A DNA stretch of 64,000 nt, from the NCBI GenBank assembly GCA_046726315.1, contig JBKPAG010000011.1, forward strand, positions 1-64,000, given 5' to 3'. Under the pieces are notes generated by a model. It was given only the letters and a program-made list of their open reading frames with translations. It did no database searches and was not told where the DNA came from. The position numbers were made by a program, and so were the translations under genes. Below, piece after piece: positions 16,835 to 25,822 of this stretch. Position 1 is the stretch's first letter. Each line of letters starts with the position of its first letter. This stretch comes from JACVRX01 sp046726315 (GTDB lineage Bacteria; Actinomycetota; Actinomycetes; Jiangellales; Jiangellaceae).

Positions 16835-18493
16835 ATGGCATCCACCACAGCTCCCGCGAAGCGCAAACGCGGCGAGGGTCAGTGGGCGCTTGGCCATCTC
16901 GAACCGCTGAACCCGAACGAGCGGTTCAAGAAGGATGACGACGGTCTGAACGTCCGGGCCCGGATAGAGAACGTGTACAGCAAGCGCGGTTTCGCGAGCA
17001 TCGACCCAGCAGACCTGCGCGGCCGGTTCCGCTGGTGGGGTCTTTACACGCAGCGCCGAGCCGGGATCCCCGGCGGCCGGACCGCGCTGCTCGAACCACA
17101 CGAGCTCGACGACGAGTACTTCATGATGCGGATCCGGATCGACGGCGGCCAGCTGACGACCGATCAACTGCGGGTGATCGCCGACGTGTCCACGACCTAT
17201 GCCCGGGACACCGCCGACATCACCGACAGGCAGAACGTCCAGCTGCACTGGGTGCGGGTCGAGGACGTACCGGAGATCTGGCAGCGGCTGGAGGCCGTCG
17301 GCCTGTCCACGACCGAATCGTGCGGCGACGTCCCACGGGTGGTGCTCGGCTCGCCGGTCGCCGGCATCGCTGCGGCGGAGGTTCTCGACGCCACCTGGGC
17401 AGTAGAGGAGATCCACCGCCGCTATATCGGCTCACCGGAGTTCTCCAACCTGCCACGCAAGTTCAAGACTGCGATCAGTGGGCTGACCGACGTCGTACAC
17501 GAGGTCAACGACGTCGCGTTCGTCGGTGTGCTCCACCCCGAGCACGGTCCTGGGCTCGACCTGTGGGTCGGCGGTGGGTTGTCGACCAACCCAAAGCTGG
17601 CCCAACGGCTCGGTGCGTGGGTGCCGCTCCCCGAGGTGCCGGAGGTCTGGGCCGGCGTCGTCGGAATCTTCCGCGACTACGGCTACCGCCGGCTGCGGAC
17701 CCGGGCCCGGCTGAAGTTCCTCGTCGACGACTGGGGTGCCGAGCGGTTCCGCGAAGTGCTCGAGACCGAGTACCTGGGCAGGCGGCTCATCGACGGGCCA
17801 GCTCCACCGATCCCGGCCCGGCCGTTCGACCACATCGGGGTGCATCCGCAGCACGACGGTCGGTTCTACGTCGGCGTGGCTCCGCTGGTCGGCCGGGTGT
17901 CCGGCACTCTGCTGCACAAGCTCGCGGACACCGCCGAAGCACACGGCTCGACTCGCTTGCGCACTACCCCGTACCAGAAGTTGGTGATCCTCGACGTCGA
18001 GCCCGACCAGACCGAGCCGCTGGTACAGGACCTCGACGCCCTCGGCCTCTCGGCCCGGCCGAGCCCATTTCGTCGCTACACCATGGCGTGCACCGGGCTG
18101 GAGTTTTGCAAGCTCGCGATCGTCGAGACCAAAGGTCTGGCCATTGGCACCGTGGCCGAGCTCGAGTCCCGGCTCGCCGACGTCGCCGACGAGCTCGACA
18201 CGCCCATCACGCTCAACGTCAACGGCTGCCCCAATTCGTGCGCCCGGATCCAGGTCGCCGACATCGGGCTCAAGGGCCAGATCGTCAAGGACCAGGACGG
18301 GTTTCAGGTGCACCTTGGCGGCGGCGTCGGACTCGACGCGGGATTCGGCCGCAAGCTCCGCGGCCTGAAGGTCATCGCCAGCGAGCTGCCGGACTACGTG
18401 GAGCGGATCGTGCGCCGTTACCTGGCTGGGCGCGAACCCGGTGAGCGGTTCGCTCAGTGGGTCGCCCGAGCCCCGGAAGAGGAGCTGCAGTGA
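16835..18493 (+). CDS. sir: Sulfite reductase (ferredoxin-type, sirohaem/4Fe-4S)
   Basis: A 552-residue assimilatory reductase that converts sulfite to sulfide with six electrons. It has two repeats of the ferrite-reductase-like and sirohaem domains; the cluster ligands Cys419 and Cys425 (CTGLEFC) and Cys465 and Cys469 (CPNSC) form the C-x5-C...C-x3-C signature that binds the coupled 4Fe-4S/sirohaem. The stretch DITDRQNVQLHWVRVED is the usual sirohaem-site region. Nitrite reductases share the fold, but the linked cysH and CysG-like genes indicate sulfite. Start ATG 16835; the GTG of the next gene overlaps its stop. Confidence 0.9.
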   Translation: MASTTAPAKRKRGEGQWALGHLEPLNPNERFKKDDDGLNVRARIENVYSKRGFASIDPADLRGRFRWWGLYTQRRAGIPGGRTALLEPHELDDEYFMMRIRIDGGQLTTDQLRVIADVSTTYARDTADITDRQNVQLHWVRVEDVPEIWQRLEAVGLSTTESCGDVPRVVLGSPVAGIAAAEVLDATWAVEEIHRRYIGSPEFSNLPRKFKTAISGLTDVVHEVNDVAFVGVLHPEHGPGLDLWVGGGLSTNPKLAQRLGAWVPLPEVPEVWAGVVGIFRDYGYRRLRTRARLKFLVDDWGAERFREVLETEYLGRRLIDGPAPPIPARPFDHIGVHPQHDGRFYVGVAPLVGRVSGTLLHKLADTAEAHGSTRLRTTPYQKLVILDVEPDQTEPLVQDLDALGLSARPSPFRRYTMACTGLEFCKLAIVETKGLAIGTVAELESRLADVADELDTPITLNVNGCPNSCARIQVADIGLKGQIVKDQDGFQVHLGGGVGLDAGFGRKLRGLKVIASELPDYVERIVRRYLAGREPGERFAQWVARAPEEELQ

Positions 18494-18675
18494 GCGAGAC
18501 CCGCGCCGCCGTCCTGTACTGCCCGTTCTGCGCCGAGGAGAACCTCCACCCGGTCGAGCAGCACGGCGGATGGGAGTGCCGGTCGTGCCTGCGCGTCTTC
18601 GCGGTCAAGGTGCTCGGGCTTGCCCCTCGGGCGGCATCGCTCGCCGGTCGAGCCGACCCACGGAGGCAGCGATGA
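18490..18675 (+). CDS. Small zinc-ribbon protein of the sulfite-reductase operon
   Basis: A 61-residue protein beginning at GTG 18490, overlapping the sir stop, and ending inside the cysH ATG (ATGA). It has two CxxC pairs, YCPFC and CRSC, 17 residues apart, giving a rubredoxin-like zinc ribbon (HPVEQHGGWEC between them), followed by a short hydrophobic/basic tail. Equivalent small proteins sit next to sir in many actinobacteria. Their job is not known; electron transfer or assembly aid for the reductase is a guess from position. Confidence 0.75.
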   Translation: MSETRAAVLYCPFCAEENLHPVEQHGGWECRSCLRVFAVKVLGLAPRAASLAGRADPRRQR

Positions 18676-19364
18676 CGCTGACCGTCACGGAGAGCCTCGA
18701 GGAGCTGGCTCTGGACGCGGCCCGAAACCTCGAAGACGCCAGTGCCGAGGAGGTCGTTCGTTGGGCCGTCGACACGTTCGGCGACCGGTTCGTCGTCACT
18801 GCGTCGATGTCCGATGGCGTGCTCTCGCACCTCGCCGGACGGGCCGTGCCTGGTATCACGGTGCTGTTCCTAGACACTGGCTACCACTTCGCCGAGACGA
18901 TCGGCACCCGCGACGCCGTCGCGGCCACCTACCCGGTGAACGTCAAGACCGTCACGCACCCGTTGCGGGTGCCCGAGCACGAGGCGGAGTACGGGCGGTT
19001 GTACGAGATCGATCCTGACCTTTGCTGTGCCATTCGCAAGATCTGGCCGTTGGACCGCGCGCTGCGGCCGTACGACGCGTGGGCAAGCGGGGTGCGCCGA
19101 GCCGAACTCGCGGCGCGAGCCAACACCCCCGTCGTCGGCTGGGACGCCAAGCGCCGCAAGGTCAAGGTCAACCCGCTCGCGACGTGGACCGACGCGCAGG
19201 TCGCCGACTACGTCGCCGAGCACGACATCCTGGTGAACCCGCTGCGCCAGATCGGGTATGCCTCCATCGGCTGCGCACCGTGCACCCGGCCGGTGGCCGA
19301 CGGAGAGGACGCCCGGTCCGGCCGGTGGGCAGGCTCGGCCAAGGTCGAGTGCGGGATCCACTGA
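18672..19364 (+). CDS. cysH: Adenylyl-sulfate (APS/PAPS) reductase
   Basis: A 230-residue PP-loop reductase. The PP-loop region TASMSDGVLSHL (43-54) is followed by LFLDTGYHF. Cys118-Cys119 and Cys201/Cys204 form the CC...CxxC signature of the 4Fe-4S enzymes that prefer APS over PAPS; Cys227 in the terminal ECGIH is the catalytic residue that forms the thiosulfonate. It supplies sulfite to the sulfite reductase encoded two genes upstream. It overlaps its neighbours on both sides by 1-4 nt, showing tight operon structure. No cysN/cysD (ATP sulfurylase) is in the window. Confidence 0.9.
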   Translation: MTLTVTESLEELALDAARNLEDASAEEVVRWAVDTFGDRFVVTASMSDGVLSHLAGRAVPGITVLFLDTGYHFAETIGTRDAVAATYPVNVKTVTHPLRVPEHEAEYGRLYEIDPDLCCAIRKIWPLDRALRPYDAWASGVRRAELAARANTPVVGWDAKRRKVKVNPLATWTDAQVADYVAEHDILVNPLRQIGYASIGCAPCTRPVADGEDARSGRWAGSAKVECGIH

Positions 19365-20560
19365 TGAGCAGGCCGACCTATCCCGTCATGCTGGACGTCG
19401 CCGGGCGCCGGGTCGTGGTCGTCGGCGGCGGGCCGGTGGCGGCACGCCGGGCTAGGCCGCTCGCCGACGCCCACGCCGACCTGCTTGTGGTGTCCCCCTA
19501 CCTGTGCGAGGCCCTGGCCGACCTCGTGGCCGACGGTAGGGCGCAATGGCGTCCGCGCGGCTATACCGACGGCGACCTCGACGGCGCCTGGTTCGTCCAC
19601 ACCGCGACCGGCGACCGCGAGACCGACGACGCGGTCGCCGCGGCGGCCGAGGCAGCGCGAGTCTGGTGCATCCGCGCCGACGACGCGGAACGGTCGAGTG
19701 CATGGAGTCCCGCCGTGGCCCGGGTGGGCGACCTGCTGGTCGCGGTCAGCGGCGGCGGCGACCCGCACCGTGCGGTCACCCTCCGCAACGCCGTGCAGAC
19801 GGCGCTGGAGACCGGCTCCTTGCCGCTGCGCCGACGTCGGCGCGGCCGGGTCGGGTCGGTGGCGCTCGTCGGTGGTGGTCCGGGCGACCCGGGGCTGGTC
19901 ACCACGCGGGGACGGCAGTTGTTGGCGCAGGCGGATGTCGTCGTGGTCGACCGGCTGGCGCCGCGCGCCTTGCTCGACGGGCTCGACCCCGACGTCGAGA
20001 TCGTCGACGTCGGGAAGACGCCCGGCAACCACCCGGTGACCCAGGAAGAGATCAATCGGGTGCTCATCGAACATGCGAGCGCCGGCCGGCGGGTCGTACG
20101 ACTCAAGGGCGGTGACCCGTTCGTCCTCGGCCGCGGCGGTGAGGAGGTCGCTGCATGCCGCGAGGCGGGCGTTCCGGTCGAGGTCGTGCCCGGTGTAACC
20201 AGCGCCGTCGCAGTCCCGGCGGCGGTCGGCATTCCCGTAACCCATCGCGGGCTGGCCAGGCAGTTCACCGTTGTTTCTGGGCACGATGGGCTCGATTGGC
20301 CGTTGCTCGCGGCGATCGAAGGCACGATCGTTCTGCTGATGGGTGTGAGCCGGCTGCAGGAGACCGCGGACCGGCTGATCGGGCATGGCCGCGATCCCAA
20401 CACTCCGGCGGCTGTCGTCGAGGACGGCTACGGACCCGGCCAGCGGCTGACCGTCGGCACTCTGGCGACGATCGCCGACCTTGCCGCCGAACGCAACGTG
20501 CGCCCGCCCGCCGTGATCGTCGTCGGCGAAGTGGTCACCTTGGCGAGCGAGGCGGCTTAG
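19364..20560 (+). CDS. cysG: Bifunctional precorrin-2 dehydrogenase / uroporphyrinogen-III C-methyltransferase
   Basis: A 398-residue sirohaem-synthesis enzyme. Residues 1-150 form the NAD-binding precorrin-2 dehydrogenase domain (VVVVGGGPVAARRARPL); residues 163-398 form the SAM-dependent methyltransferase (SVALVGGGPGDPGLVTTRG, VVRLKGGDPFVLGRGGEEV, VPGVTSAVAVPAAVGIPVTHRG). A separate ferrochelatase step is not obvious and may be performed elsewhere. Its sirohaem product is the cofactor of the sulfite reductase in the same operon. The ATG at 19364 overlaps the cysH TGA by 1 nt. The domain fusion is common in bacteria, although domain order and chelatase activity vary. Confidence 0.88.
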   Translation: MSRPTYPVMLDVAGRRVVVVGGGPVAARRARPLADAHADLLVVSPYLCEALADLVADGRAQWRPRGYTDGDLDGAWFVHTATGDRETDDAVAAAAEAARVWCIRADDAERSSAWSPAVARVGDLLVAVSGGGDPHRAVTLRNAVQTALETGSLPLRRRRRGRVGSVALVGGGPGDPGLVTTRGRQLLAQADVVVVDRLAPRALLDGLDPDVEIVDVGKTPGNHPVTQEEINRVLIEHASAGRRVVRLKGGDPFVLGRGGEEVAACREAGVPVEVVPGVTSAVAVPAAVGIPVTHRGLARQFTVVSGHDGLDWPLLAAIEGTIVLLMGVSRLQETADRLIGHGRDPNTPAAVVEDGYGPGQRLTVGTLATIADLAAERNVRPPAVIVVGEVVTLASEAA

Positions 20561-20741
20561 GTAGCGGCCGACGCTTCGTCAGATCCACTGGACTGGTAGG
20601 CACCCGCATTAGATCGGTCAGCATGCGTGCCGGTTTCTCCGCTCGGTGGTTCTTGCCCTTCGCCTTGGCCACTGCTCTTCCTGCTCGGCCGCATACCCCG
20701 ATCGCGGGTGATCGCCGCCGGCTATCGCCTCCCCCCGATCG

Positions 20742-21758
20742 TCAGGTCGCGCCGCGGGCCAGGGCGACCAACCGACTCACCGCCCGGAAGTACTTCTTGC
20801 GATAACCGCCGGCGAGCAGCTCCGCTGCGAACAGCCGGTCCAGCGGTACTCCACTTGCGACGACCGGAACGTCGCGGTCGTACAGCCGATCGGCGAGGAC
20901 AACCAGCCGCAGTGCCGTGGCCTGATCGTCCACGGTTCGGACACCGCGCACGTGCATGCGGGAGATCCCGTCAACGAGCGGCCCGTACCGGGACGGATGC
21001 AGGGCAGCCAGGTGCCGGCAGAGCTCGTCGAAGTCGTCCAGGGTGCCACCGGGCACCTCGGCCATCGCCGCCAGCTGCGTGTCGTCGACCGGCTCCGGAG
21101 CGCTCGGCAGCCCGCGGTGGCGGTAGTCCTCTCCGTCGATCCGCACCACGTCGAACCGTGCTGACAACGACTGGATCTCGCGGAGGAAGTCCTGGGCTGC
21201 GAACCGGCCCTCGCCCAGTTTGCCGGGCAAGGTGTTGCTCGTGGCAGCGAACCGGACGTCAGCTTCCGAAAGCCGACCCAGCAGCGTCGCCACCAGAACC
21301 GTGTCACCAGGATCGTCGAGCTCGAACTCGTCGATGCAGACGAGCCGGCACCGGGAGAATTGCTCGACGGTTGGAGCGAAACCAAGCATGCCAGCGAGGT
21401 TCGTCAGCTCGACGAACGTGCAGAAGACTCGCTGCCGGCGGGGCACAGCACTGGCGTGCCACAACGACGCCAACAAGTGCGTCTTGCCGACACCGAACCC
21501 ACCGTCGAGATAGAGGCCAGGCCGGTCCTCAGGAGGGGCTGCGCGCCGGCGACGCCACCCCCGCCGGCGCTGGGAGCCGGCACCGGTCCGCGCTGAGAAC
21601 GCCCGCGCCGCCGCGACCGCTGCGGCCTGCGTCGGCTGGGCCGGATCTGGCAGGTAGGTCTCGAACCGGACGGTGTCGAAGCGCGGCGGCGGCACCAGTT
21701 GCGCGATCAGTTTCTCCGCCGGCACCTCGGGTCGACGGTCCGCGAGGTGTGCCGGCAT
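20742..21758 (-). CDS. zapE: Cell division protein ZapE (AFG1-like ATPase)
   Basis: A 338-residue AAA-type ATPase. Walker A is GGFGVGKTH (86-94) and Walker B CIDEFELDD (141-149); ATSNTLP is the sensor-1 region. The N-terminal segment (RFDTVRFETYLPDPAQPTQ) and C-terminal LAGGYRKKYFRAVSRL match ZapE/AFG1. E. coli ZapE binds FtsZ and affects the Z ring under stress; the actinobacterial role is not established. A basic low-complexity insert (SQRRRGWRRRRAAPP) precedes Walker A. The ATG at 21758 gives the family-like N-terminus. It is divergent from the RibD-like gene with only 34 nt between starts. Confidence 0.85.
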   Translation of the reverse strand: MPAHLADRRPEVPAEKLIAQLVPPPRFDTVRFETYLPDPAQPTQAAAVAAARAFSARTGAGSQRRRGWRRRRAAPPEDRPGLYLDGGFGVGKTHLLASLWHASAVPRRQRVFCTFVELTNLAGMLGFAPTVEQFSRCRLVCIDEFELDDPGDTVLVATLLGRLSEADVRFAATSNTLPGKLGEGRFAAQDFLREIQSLSARFDVVRIDGEDYRHRGLPSAPEPVDDTQLAAMAEVPGGTLDDFDELCRHLAALHPSRYGPLVDGISRMHVRGVRTVDDQATALRLVVLADRLYDRDVPVVASGVPLDRLFAAELLAGGYRKKYFRAVSRLVALARGAT

Positions 21759-21792
21759 GCGCGCCAGGCTACGGGTCTGGTGGGATTCGCCC

Positions 21793-22557
21793 GTGCAACA
21801 GATCTTCCCCACCCAGGGGCAGCTTGGGCCCGAGGAGTTGGTGGGCGTCTACGAGTACCCCGCCGACGTTCGCTGGTTGCGAGCCAACATGGTGACGAGC
21901 CTCGACGGCGCAGCCCAGGGCTGGAACGGGCGGTCGGGCACGCTGTCCTCTCCCGCCGACAAGCACGTGTTCGCGATGCTGCGGGGCCTCGCCGACGTGA
22001 TCCTGGTCGGCGCCGGCACTGCTCGAAAGGAGAAGTATGGCCCGGACGAACCACGGCTGGAATATGCAGCGCACCGCAGGGCCTTGGGCCAGCGTCCGAC
22101 GCCACCCATCGCCGTCGTCAGCGGCCGGCTTGACCTGGACCCCGACGGCCCGCTGTTTTCGGGCGTCGGCGAGCCGACGCTGGTGCTCACCGCCGAGCAG
22201 TCTCCGCCGGACCGGCGCGCCGGGCTCGCCGAGCGAGCCGAGGTCATTGTTGTCGGCGACGATCAGGTGGACCTGCACTTAGCCCTGGACGCCCTCGTGC
22301 AGCGTGGCCACAACCGGGTGCTGTGCGAAGGTGGCCCATTGCTGCTCGGCCAACTGGTCGCAGCCGGACTGCTCGACGACCTCTGCCTGACGTTCGCGCC
22401 GTTGCTCCGCGGCGGCGGCGCCGACCGAGCACTCAACGGCCCCGCGATGCCAGACGTCCCGATGCAGTTGACCCACATTCTCGAGGACGGCGGCACCCTT
22501 ATCACCCGCTGGCTTCGCTCGTCCGACGGTAGCCCGGGTGTCGACGGCGGCCGGTAG
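21793..22557 (+). CDS. Pyrimidine reductase family protein (RibD C-terminal-like)
   Basis: A 254-residue dihydrofolate-reductase-fold protein of the RibD C-terminal family. Visible are WLRANMVTSLDGAAQGWNG, FAMLRGLADVILVGAGTARKE, a long VVSGRLDLDPDGPLF loop and RVLCEGGPLLLGQLVAAGLLD, which bind NADPH. The classical RibD deaminase domain is absent, and no other riboflavin genes are nearby, so it is probably a stand-alone reductase whose substrate is unknown. GTG 21793 is the first start after the divergent zapE gene. It ends 16 nt before the ligC start. Confidence 0.8.
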   Translation: MQQIFPTQGQLGPEELVGVYEYPADVRWLRANMVTSLDGAAQGWNGRSGTLSSPADKHVFAMLRGLADVILVGAGTARKEKYGPDEPRLEYAAHRRALGQRPTPPIAVVSGRLDLDPDGPLFSGVGEPTLVLTAEQSPPDRRAGLAERAEVIVVGDDQVDLHLALDALVQRGHNRVLCEGGPLLLGQLVAAGLLDDLCLTFAPLLRGGGADRALNGPAMPDVPMQLTHILEDGGTLITRWLRSSDGSPGVDGGR

Positions 22558-22573
22558 CGGCGAGGATGGAGCC

Positions 22574-23644
22574 ATGCGCCTGCCTGTGATGCCACCCGTC
22601 CCGCCCATGCTCGCCAAGTCGGTCTCCGATATCCCCGATGTCGGCTACGTCGAGCCCAAATGGGACGGTTTCCGCACCATCGTGTTCCGGGACGGCGACG
22701 AGGTCGAGCTCGGCAGCCGCAACGAGCGGCCGATGACCCGCTACTTCCCTGAAGTCGTCGCCGCGGTGCAAGCCAACCTGCCCGAGCGCTGTGTAGTCGA
22801 CGGCGAGATCGTCGTCGTGCGGGGGGACCGCCTCGACTTCGACGCGCTTCAGCAGCGCATCCACCCCGCCGCTTCCCGGGTCAACCTGCTCGCCAGGGAG
22901 ACGCCCGCGTCGTTCATCGCCTTCGACCTGCTGGCGATCGACGACGAGTCACTCATGGAGACGCCCTTCCGCGAGCGGCGACGACGCCTCGAGACCGTCC
23001 TGCAGGACGCACGCCCACCGGTGTACGTCACACCGGCCACGACCGACATGGCGACCGCCCATCGGTGGTTCGAGGTCTTCGAGGGAGCCGGCCTGGACGG
23101 CGTCGTCGCCAAGCCGGTCGGCGCCCCGTACACCCCTGACAAGCGGACGATGTTCAAGATCAAGCATGAACGCACGGCCGACTGCGTGGTCGCCGGCTTC
23201 CGTTGGCACAAGAGCGGGCCGGTCATCGGCTCGCTCTTGTTGGGGCTCTACAACGACGACGGAGCGCTGCAGCATGTCGGGGTTTCGGCGTCGTTTCCGA
23301 TGAAGCGGCGGGCCGAGCTGGTCGAGGAGCTGGCCCCGTACCGGATGGACGATCCGGCCGGCCATCCCTGGGAAGCCTGGGCGGAGGCCGAGGCACAGGC
23401 CGGCGGTCGGCTGCCCGGCGCGGTGTCGCGTTGGAACGCGAAGAAGGACCTGTCCTGGCTTCCGTTGCGGCCCGATCTCGTGGTCGAGGTGGCCTACGAC
23501 CACATGGAGGGCGACCGGTTCCGGCACACCGCACAGTTCCGGCGGTGGCGCCCGGACCGCGAGCCGGCATCCTGCACCTACGATCAGCTTGACCAGCCCG
23601 TGCGGTTCGACCTCGCCGACGTGCTGACCGCCGGCCGGGTGTGA
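22574..23644 (+). CDS. ligC: ATP-dependent DNA ligase (LigC type)
   Basis: A 356-residue ligase with the adenylation domain first: motif I EPKWDGFR with Lys29 as the adenylated residue, motif III region VVDGEIVVV, motif IV DGVVAKP and motif V TMFKIKHERTADCVV, followed by an OB-fold with the C-terminal motif WRPDREPASCT. Length and motif spacing fit LigC rather than LigD. LigC proteins of mycobacteria function in base-excision and gap repair. The next genes encode a conserved protein and, convergently, a LigD-type polymerase, forming a DNA end-repair group. No ku gene is in the window. Confidence 0.88.
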   Translation: MRLPVMPPVPPMLAKSVSDIPDVGYVEPKWDGFRTIVFRDGDEVELGSRNERPMTRYFPEVVAAVQANLPERCVVDGEIVVVRGDRLDFDALQQRIHPAASRVNLLARETPASFIAFDLLAIDDESLMETPFRERRRRLETVLQDARPPVYVTPATTDMATAHRWFEVFEGAGLDGVVAKPVGAPYTPDKRTMFKIKHERTADCVVAGFRWHKSGPVIGSLLLGLYNDDGALQHVGVSASFPMKRRAELVEELAPYRMDDPAGHPWEAWAEAEAQAGGRLPGAVSRWNAKKDLSWLPLRPDLVVEVAYDHMEGDRFRHTAQFRRWRPDREPASCTYDQLDQPVRFDLADVLTAGRV

Positions 23645-23666
23645 ACCGGCGATAGTGGAGGTGCCC

Positions 23667-24206
23667 GTGTACGACGTCGTCGTCCTGGTCGAGCAGCCCG
23701 TCACTGACTGGGACGCTCGGCAGATCACCGCGCTGCACTACGAATCGGCTGAACCGGTCCACTACCACGTCCTCCTGCCGGTCGAGGACGCCGCGGCAGG
23801 CGTCGAGGCCACCATCGGCTCACTCGCCACCAGCGAGATGATGGGTACGGCGACGCTCTACCTCGACGAAACCGACTACGAGCAGCTGAACGAGGAGGTG
23901 CGGGAAGCCGGCGACCGGGCCCTGACGGAGTCGGTACAGGCGTTTCGACGCGCCGGTGCCGATGCCGATGGCGAGCTCACTGCGGACGATCCGCTCGACC
24001 GGCTCGCGGCCGTGGTTCGCCAGCGGGAGGCCGCGGAGGTGGTGATCCTCACCCGATCGCATGTCGTCGCTGAGATGCTGCACGTCGACTGGACGAACCG
24101 CGCTCGCCGCAAACTGTCGGTCCCGATCCTGCACCTGGTCGCCCAGGAGGAACCGGATTGGGAGTCCGAGGTCGAGGACGAGGAATCGGAAGGCAACGAG
24201 GGTTAG
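23667..24206 (+). CDS. Conserved protein beside ligC/ligD, USP-like fold suspected
   Basis: A 179-residue acidic protein. It starts VYDVVVLVEQPVTDWDARQI, continues through HYHVLLPVED, EMMGTATLYLDETDYEQL and VVRQREAAEVVILTRSHVVA, and ends with ARRKLSVPILHLVAQEE plus an acidic tail. The alternation of beta strands with helices and the PILHLV end resemble universal-stress-type Rossmann-like domains, but no nucleotide motif is clear. GTG 23667 is preferred over 23655 because GGAGG lies at 23657-23661 with 5-nt spacing. Its stop overlaps the convergent ligD-type stop by 4 nt. The function is unknown; location suggests a link to DNA repair. Confidence 0.7.
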   Translation: MYDVVVLVEQPVTDWDARQITALHYESAEPVHYHVLLPVEDAAAGVEATIGSLATSEMMGTATLYLDETDYEQLNEEVREAGDRALTESVQAFRRAGADADGELTADDPLDRLAAVVRQREAAEVVILTRSHVVAEMLHVDWTNRARRKLSVPILHLVAQEEPDWESEVEDEESEGNEG

Positions 24207-25288
24207 TCGAGGTCGGGCAGGCCCATGCCAATCGGAGGTGGGTTTCCCACGGTGTCCGGCCGCGACTTGCTTGGCTGCACCCGCTTGGGTTCGCCGGGCA
24301 TTTTCGGGTAGTTCGGTGGGTAGGGCAGATCGCCCAACCCGCCCGCTTCGTCGCGCGAAGCCAGCTCCAACAGCGGTTCGAGCGAGTGGTGGATCTCGTC
24401 GATCGACGCGTGCGGGTCGCCCCGCTCGGCAAAGCGAGCAGCGACAGTCCGCACCGTGAAGTCGTCGGGAACGACGTGCGACAGCTCGTCCCACGTCACC
24501 GGCGTTGACACGGTCGCTATCGGGGTTCGCCGCACGGACCACGCCGACGCGATGGTCCGGTCGCGGGCGTTCTGGTTGAAGTCGATGAACACCCTCTGGC
24601 CCCGCTCTTCCTTCCACCACGCCGTCGTCACCAGCGCAGGCGCCCGGCGCTCGACCTCGCGGGCGAAGGCGATGGCTGCCCTCCGTACCTCGACGAAGGT
24701 CCATCGCGGTTCGATCCGGACGTACACGTGCACGCCGCGACCGCCGCTCGTCTTGGGAAATCCGACGTAGCCCAGGTCGTCGAGCAACGGCCGGACCACC
24801 TCGAGAGCGACCCGGCGAGCCTCCTCGAAGCCCGTGCCGGGCTGGGGATCGAGGTCCAGGCGCAGCTCATCGGGGTGGTTAACGTCGCGATCACGCGCGG
24901 GCCATGCGTGGAAGGTCACCGTGCCGAGGTTGGCGGCCCAGGCCACGTCCGCTGTTGACGTCACGCAGAGTGCGTTGGCCGTCCGCCCCGACGGGAAGGT
25001 GATCTGGACCGTCTGGATCCAGTCCGGCGCGTACTTCGGGAACCGCTTCTGGTAGACCTGCTCGCCCTCGATGCCGTCGGGAAAGCGCTCCATATACGTG
25101 GGGCGGTGAGACAGCGCGCGCAGGATTGCGGGACCCACCCCCACGTAATGCTCGACGAGCTCGCGCTTGGTGACCCCGGCGGCCGGGAAGTAGATCTTGT
25201 CCGGGTTGGTCACCCGGATGTCCCGCCCGTCGACCTCGACCTCGATTGCTGGTATGGCCACGGCCGCCACGGTATCTGCCCGGTCCAC
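24203..25288 (-). CDS. ligD: LigD-type polymerase/primase domain protein (non-homologous end joining)
   Basis: A 361-residue stand-alone PolDom of the archaeo-eukaryotic primase superfamily. The N-terminal VRVTNPDKIYFPAAGVTKRE is the family start; Asp145 and Asp147 in LRLDLDPQPG bind metal; KTSGGRGVHVYV and RVFIDFNQNARDRTIAS are the other conserved blocks. Such enzymes fill and extend DNA ends during NHEJ, preferring ribonucleotides. The nuclease and ligase domains of full LigD are absent, with LigC encoded nearby. Starts at GTG 25288, 25270 and 25261 are all possible, none with a good ribosome site; the shortest gives the most family-like N-terminus. Confidence 0.88.
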   Translation of the reverse strand: MDRADTVAAVAIPAIEVEVDGRDIRVTNPDKIYFPAAGVTKRELVEHYVGVGPAILRALSHRPTYMERFPDGIEGEQVYQKRFPKYAPDWIQTVQITFPSGRTANALCVTSTADVAWAANLGTVTFHAWPARDRDVNHPDELRLDLDPQPGTGFEEARRVALEVVRPLLDDLGYVGFPKTSGGRGVHVYVRIEPRWTFVEVRRAAIAFAREVERRAPALVTTAWWKEERGQRVFIDFNQNARDRTIASAWSVRRTPIATVSTPVTWDELSHVVPDDFTVRTVAARFAERGDPHASIDEIHHSLEPLLELASRDEAGGLGDLPYPPNYPKMPGEPKRVQPSKSRPDTVGNPPPIGMGLPDLD

Positions 25289-25292
25289 AGCC

Positions 25293-25706
25293 TCAGATGT
25301 TGAACAGCGGACCGGTGATGGTGAACGGCAGATCCTCGACGGTCCAGGCGAGATACAGCAGGATCAGCGCCGCGCCACACAAGGCCATGTCCTTCTGGAA
25401 CTGCACGATCTCATTGAACCTGGCCATCTGCTCGCGTTCCCGCCAGAAGTTGTGTATGAGCACCGATGTCAGCAGTGTGAACAGGGCCAGCAAGATCGCG
25501 CCGACGTCAGTCCAGATGCCCAGTAGCACCAGCAGCCCGCCGGCGAGGATCTGCAAGCCGCTCAGCAAAACCATCGGCCGGCCGGGCCGAACGCCGCGGC
25601 TCTCCGCGTAGCCGGCCATGGTGCCCTTGTCCGTCAAGTGGAAAACCGAACTGCCAAGGAAAACAGCGACGAACAAGATCCGGCCGATCATGTACAGGAT
25701 GTCCAT
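25293..25706 (-). CDS. DoxX family membrane protein
   Basis: A 137-residue, four-helix membrane protein: MDILYMIGRILFVAVFLGSS, PMVLLSGLQILAGGLLVLLG, VGAILLALFTLLTSVLIHNFW and MALCGAALILLYLAW. These and the FHLTDKGTMAGYAESRGV loop fit the DoxX family, whose members act in redox or thiol-linked membrane processes; this one's partner is unknown. The ATG at 25706 follows GAGGAGG, a strong ribosome-binding site, so the longer open frame is rejected. It is the gene after ligD on the same strand and may share its promoter, 5 nt apart. Confidence 0.85.
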   Translation of the reverse strand: MDILYMIGRILFVAVFLGSSVFHLTDKGTMAGYAESRGVRPGRPMVLLSGLQILAGGLLVLLGIWTDVGAILLALFTLLTSVLIHNFWREREQMARFNEIVQFQKDMALCGAALILLYLAWTVEDLPFTITGPLFNI

Positions 25707-25822
25707 CAATCCTCCTCGAGGCCACTCGGCGCTGTCGCCGAGCGGTTGACGGGGCAAAGATAGGGCGATCTTGTAAGAAGGTCGATAGGGAACTCGCAGC
25801 GTGGCCCGGATACCGTCGGGTT

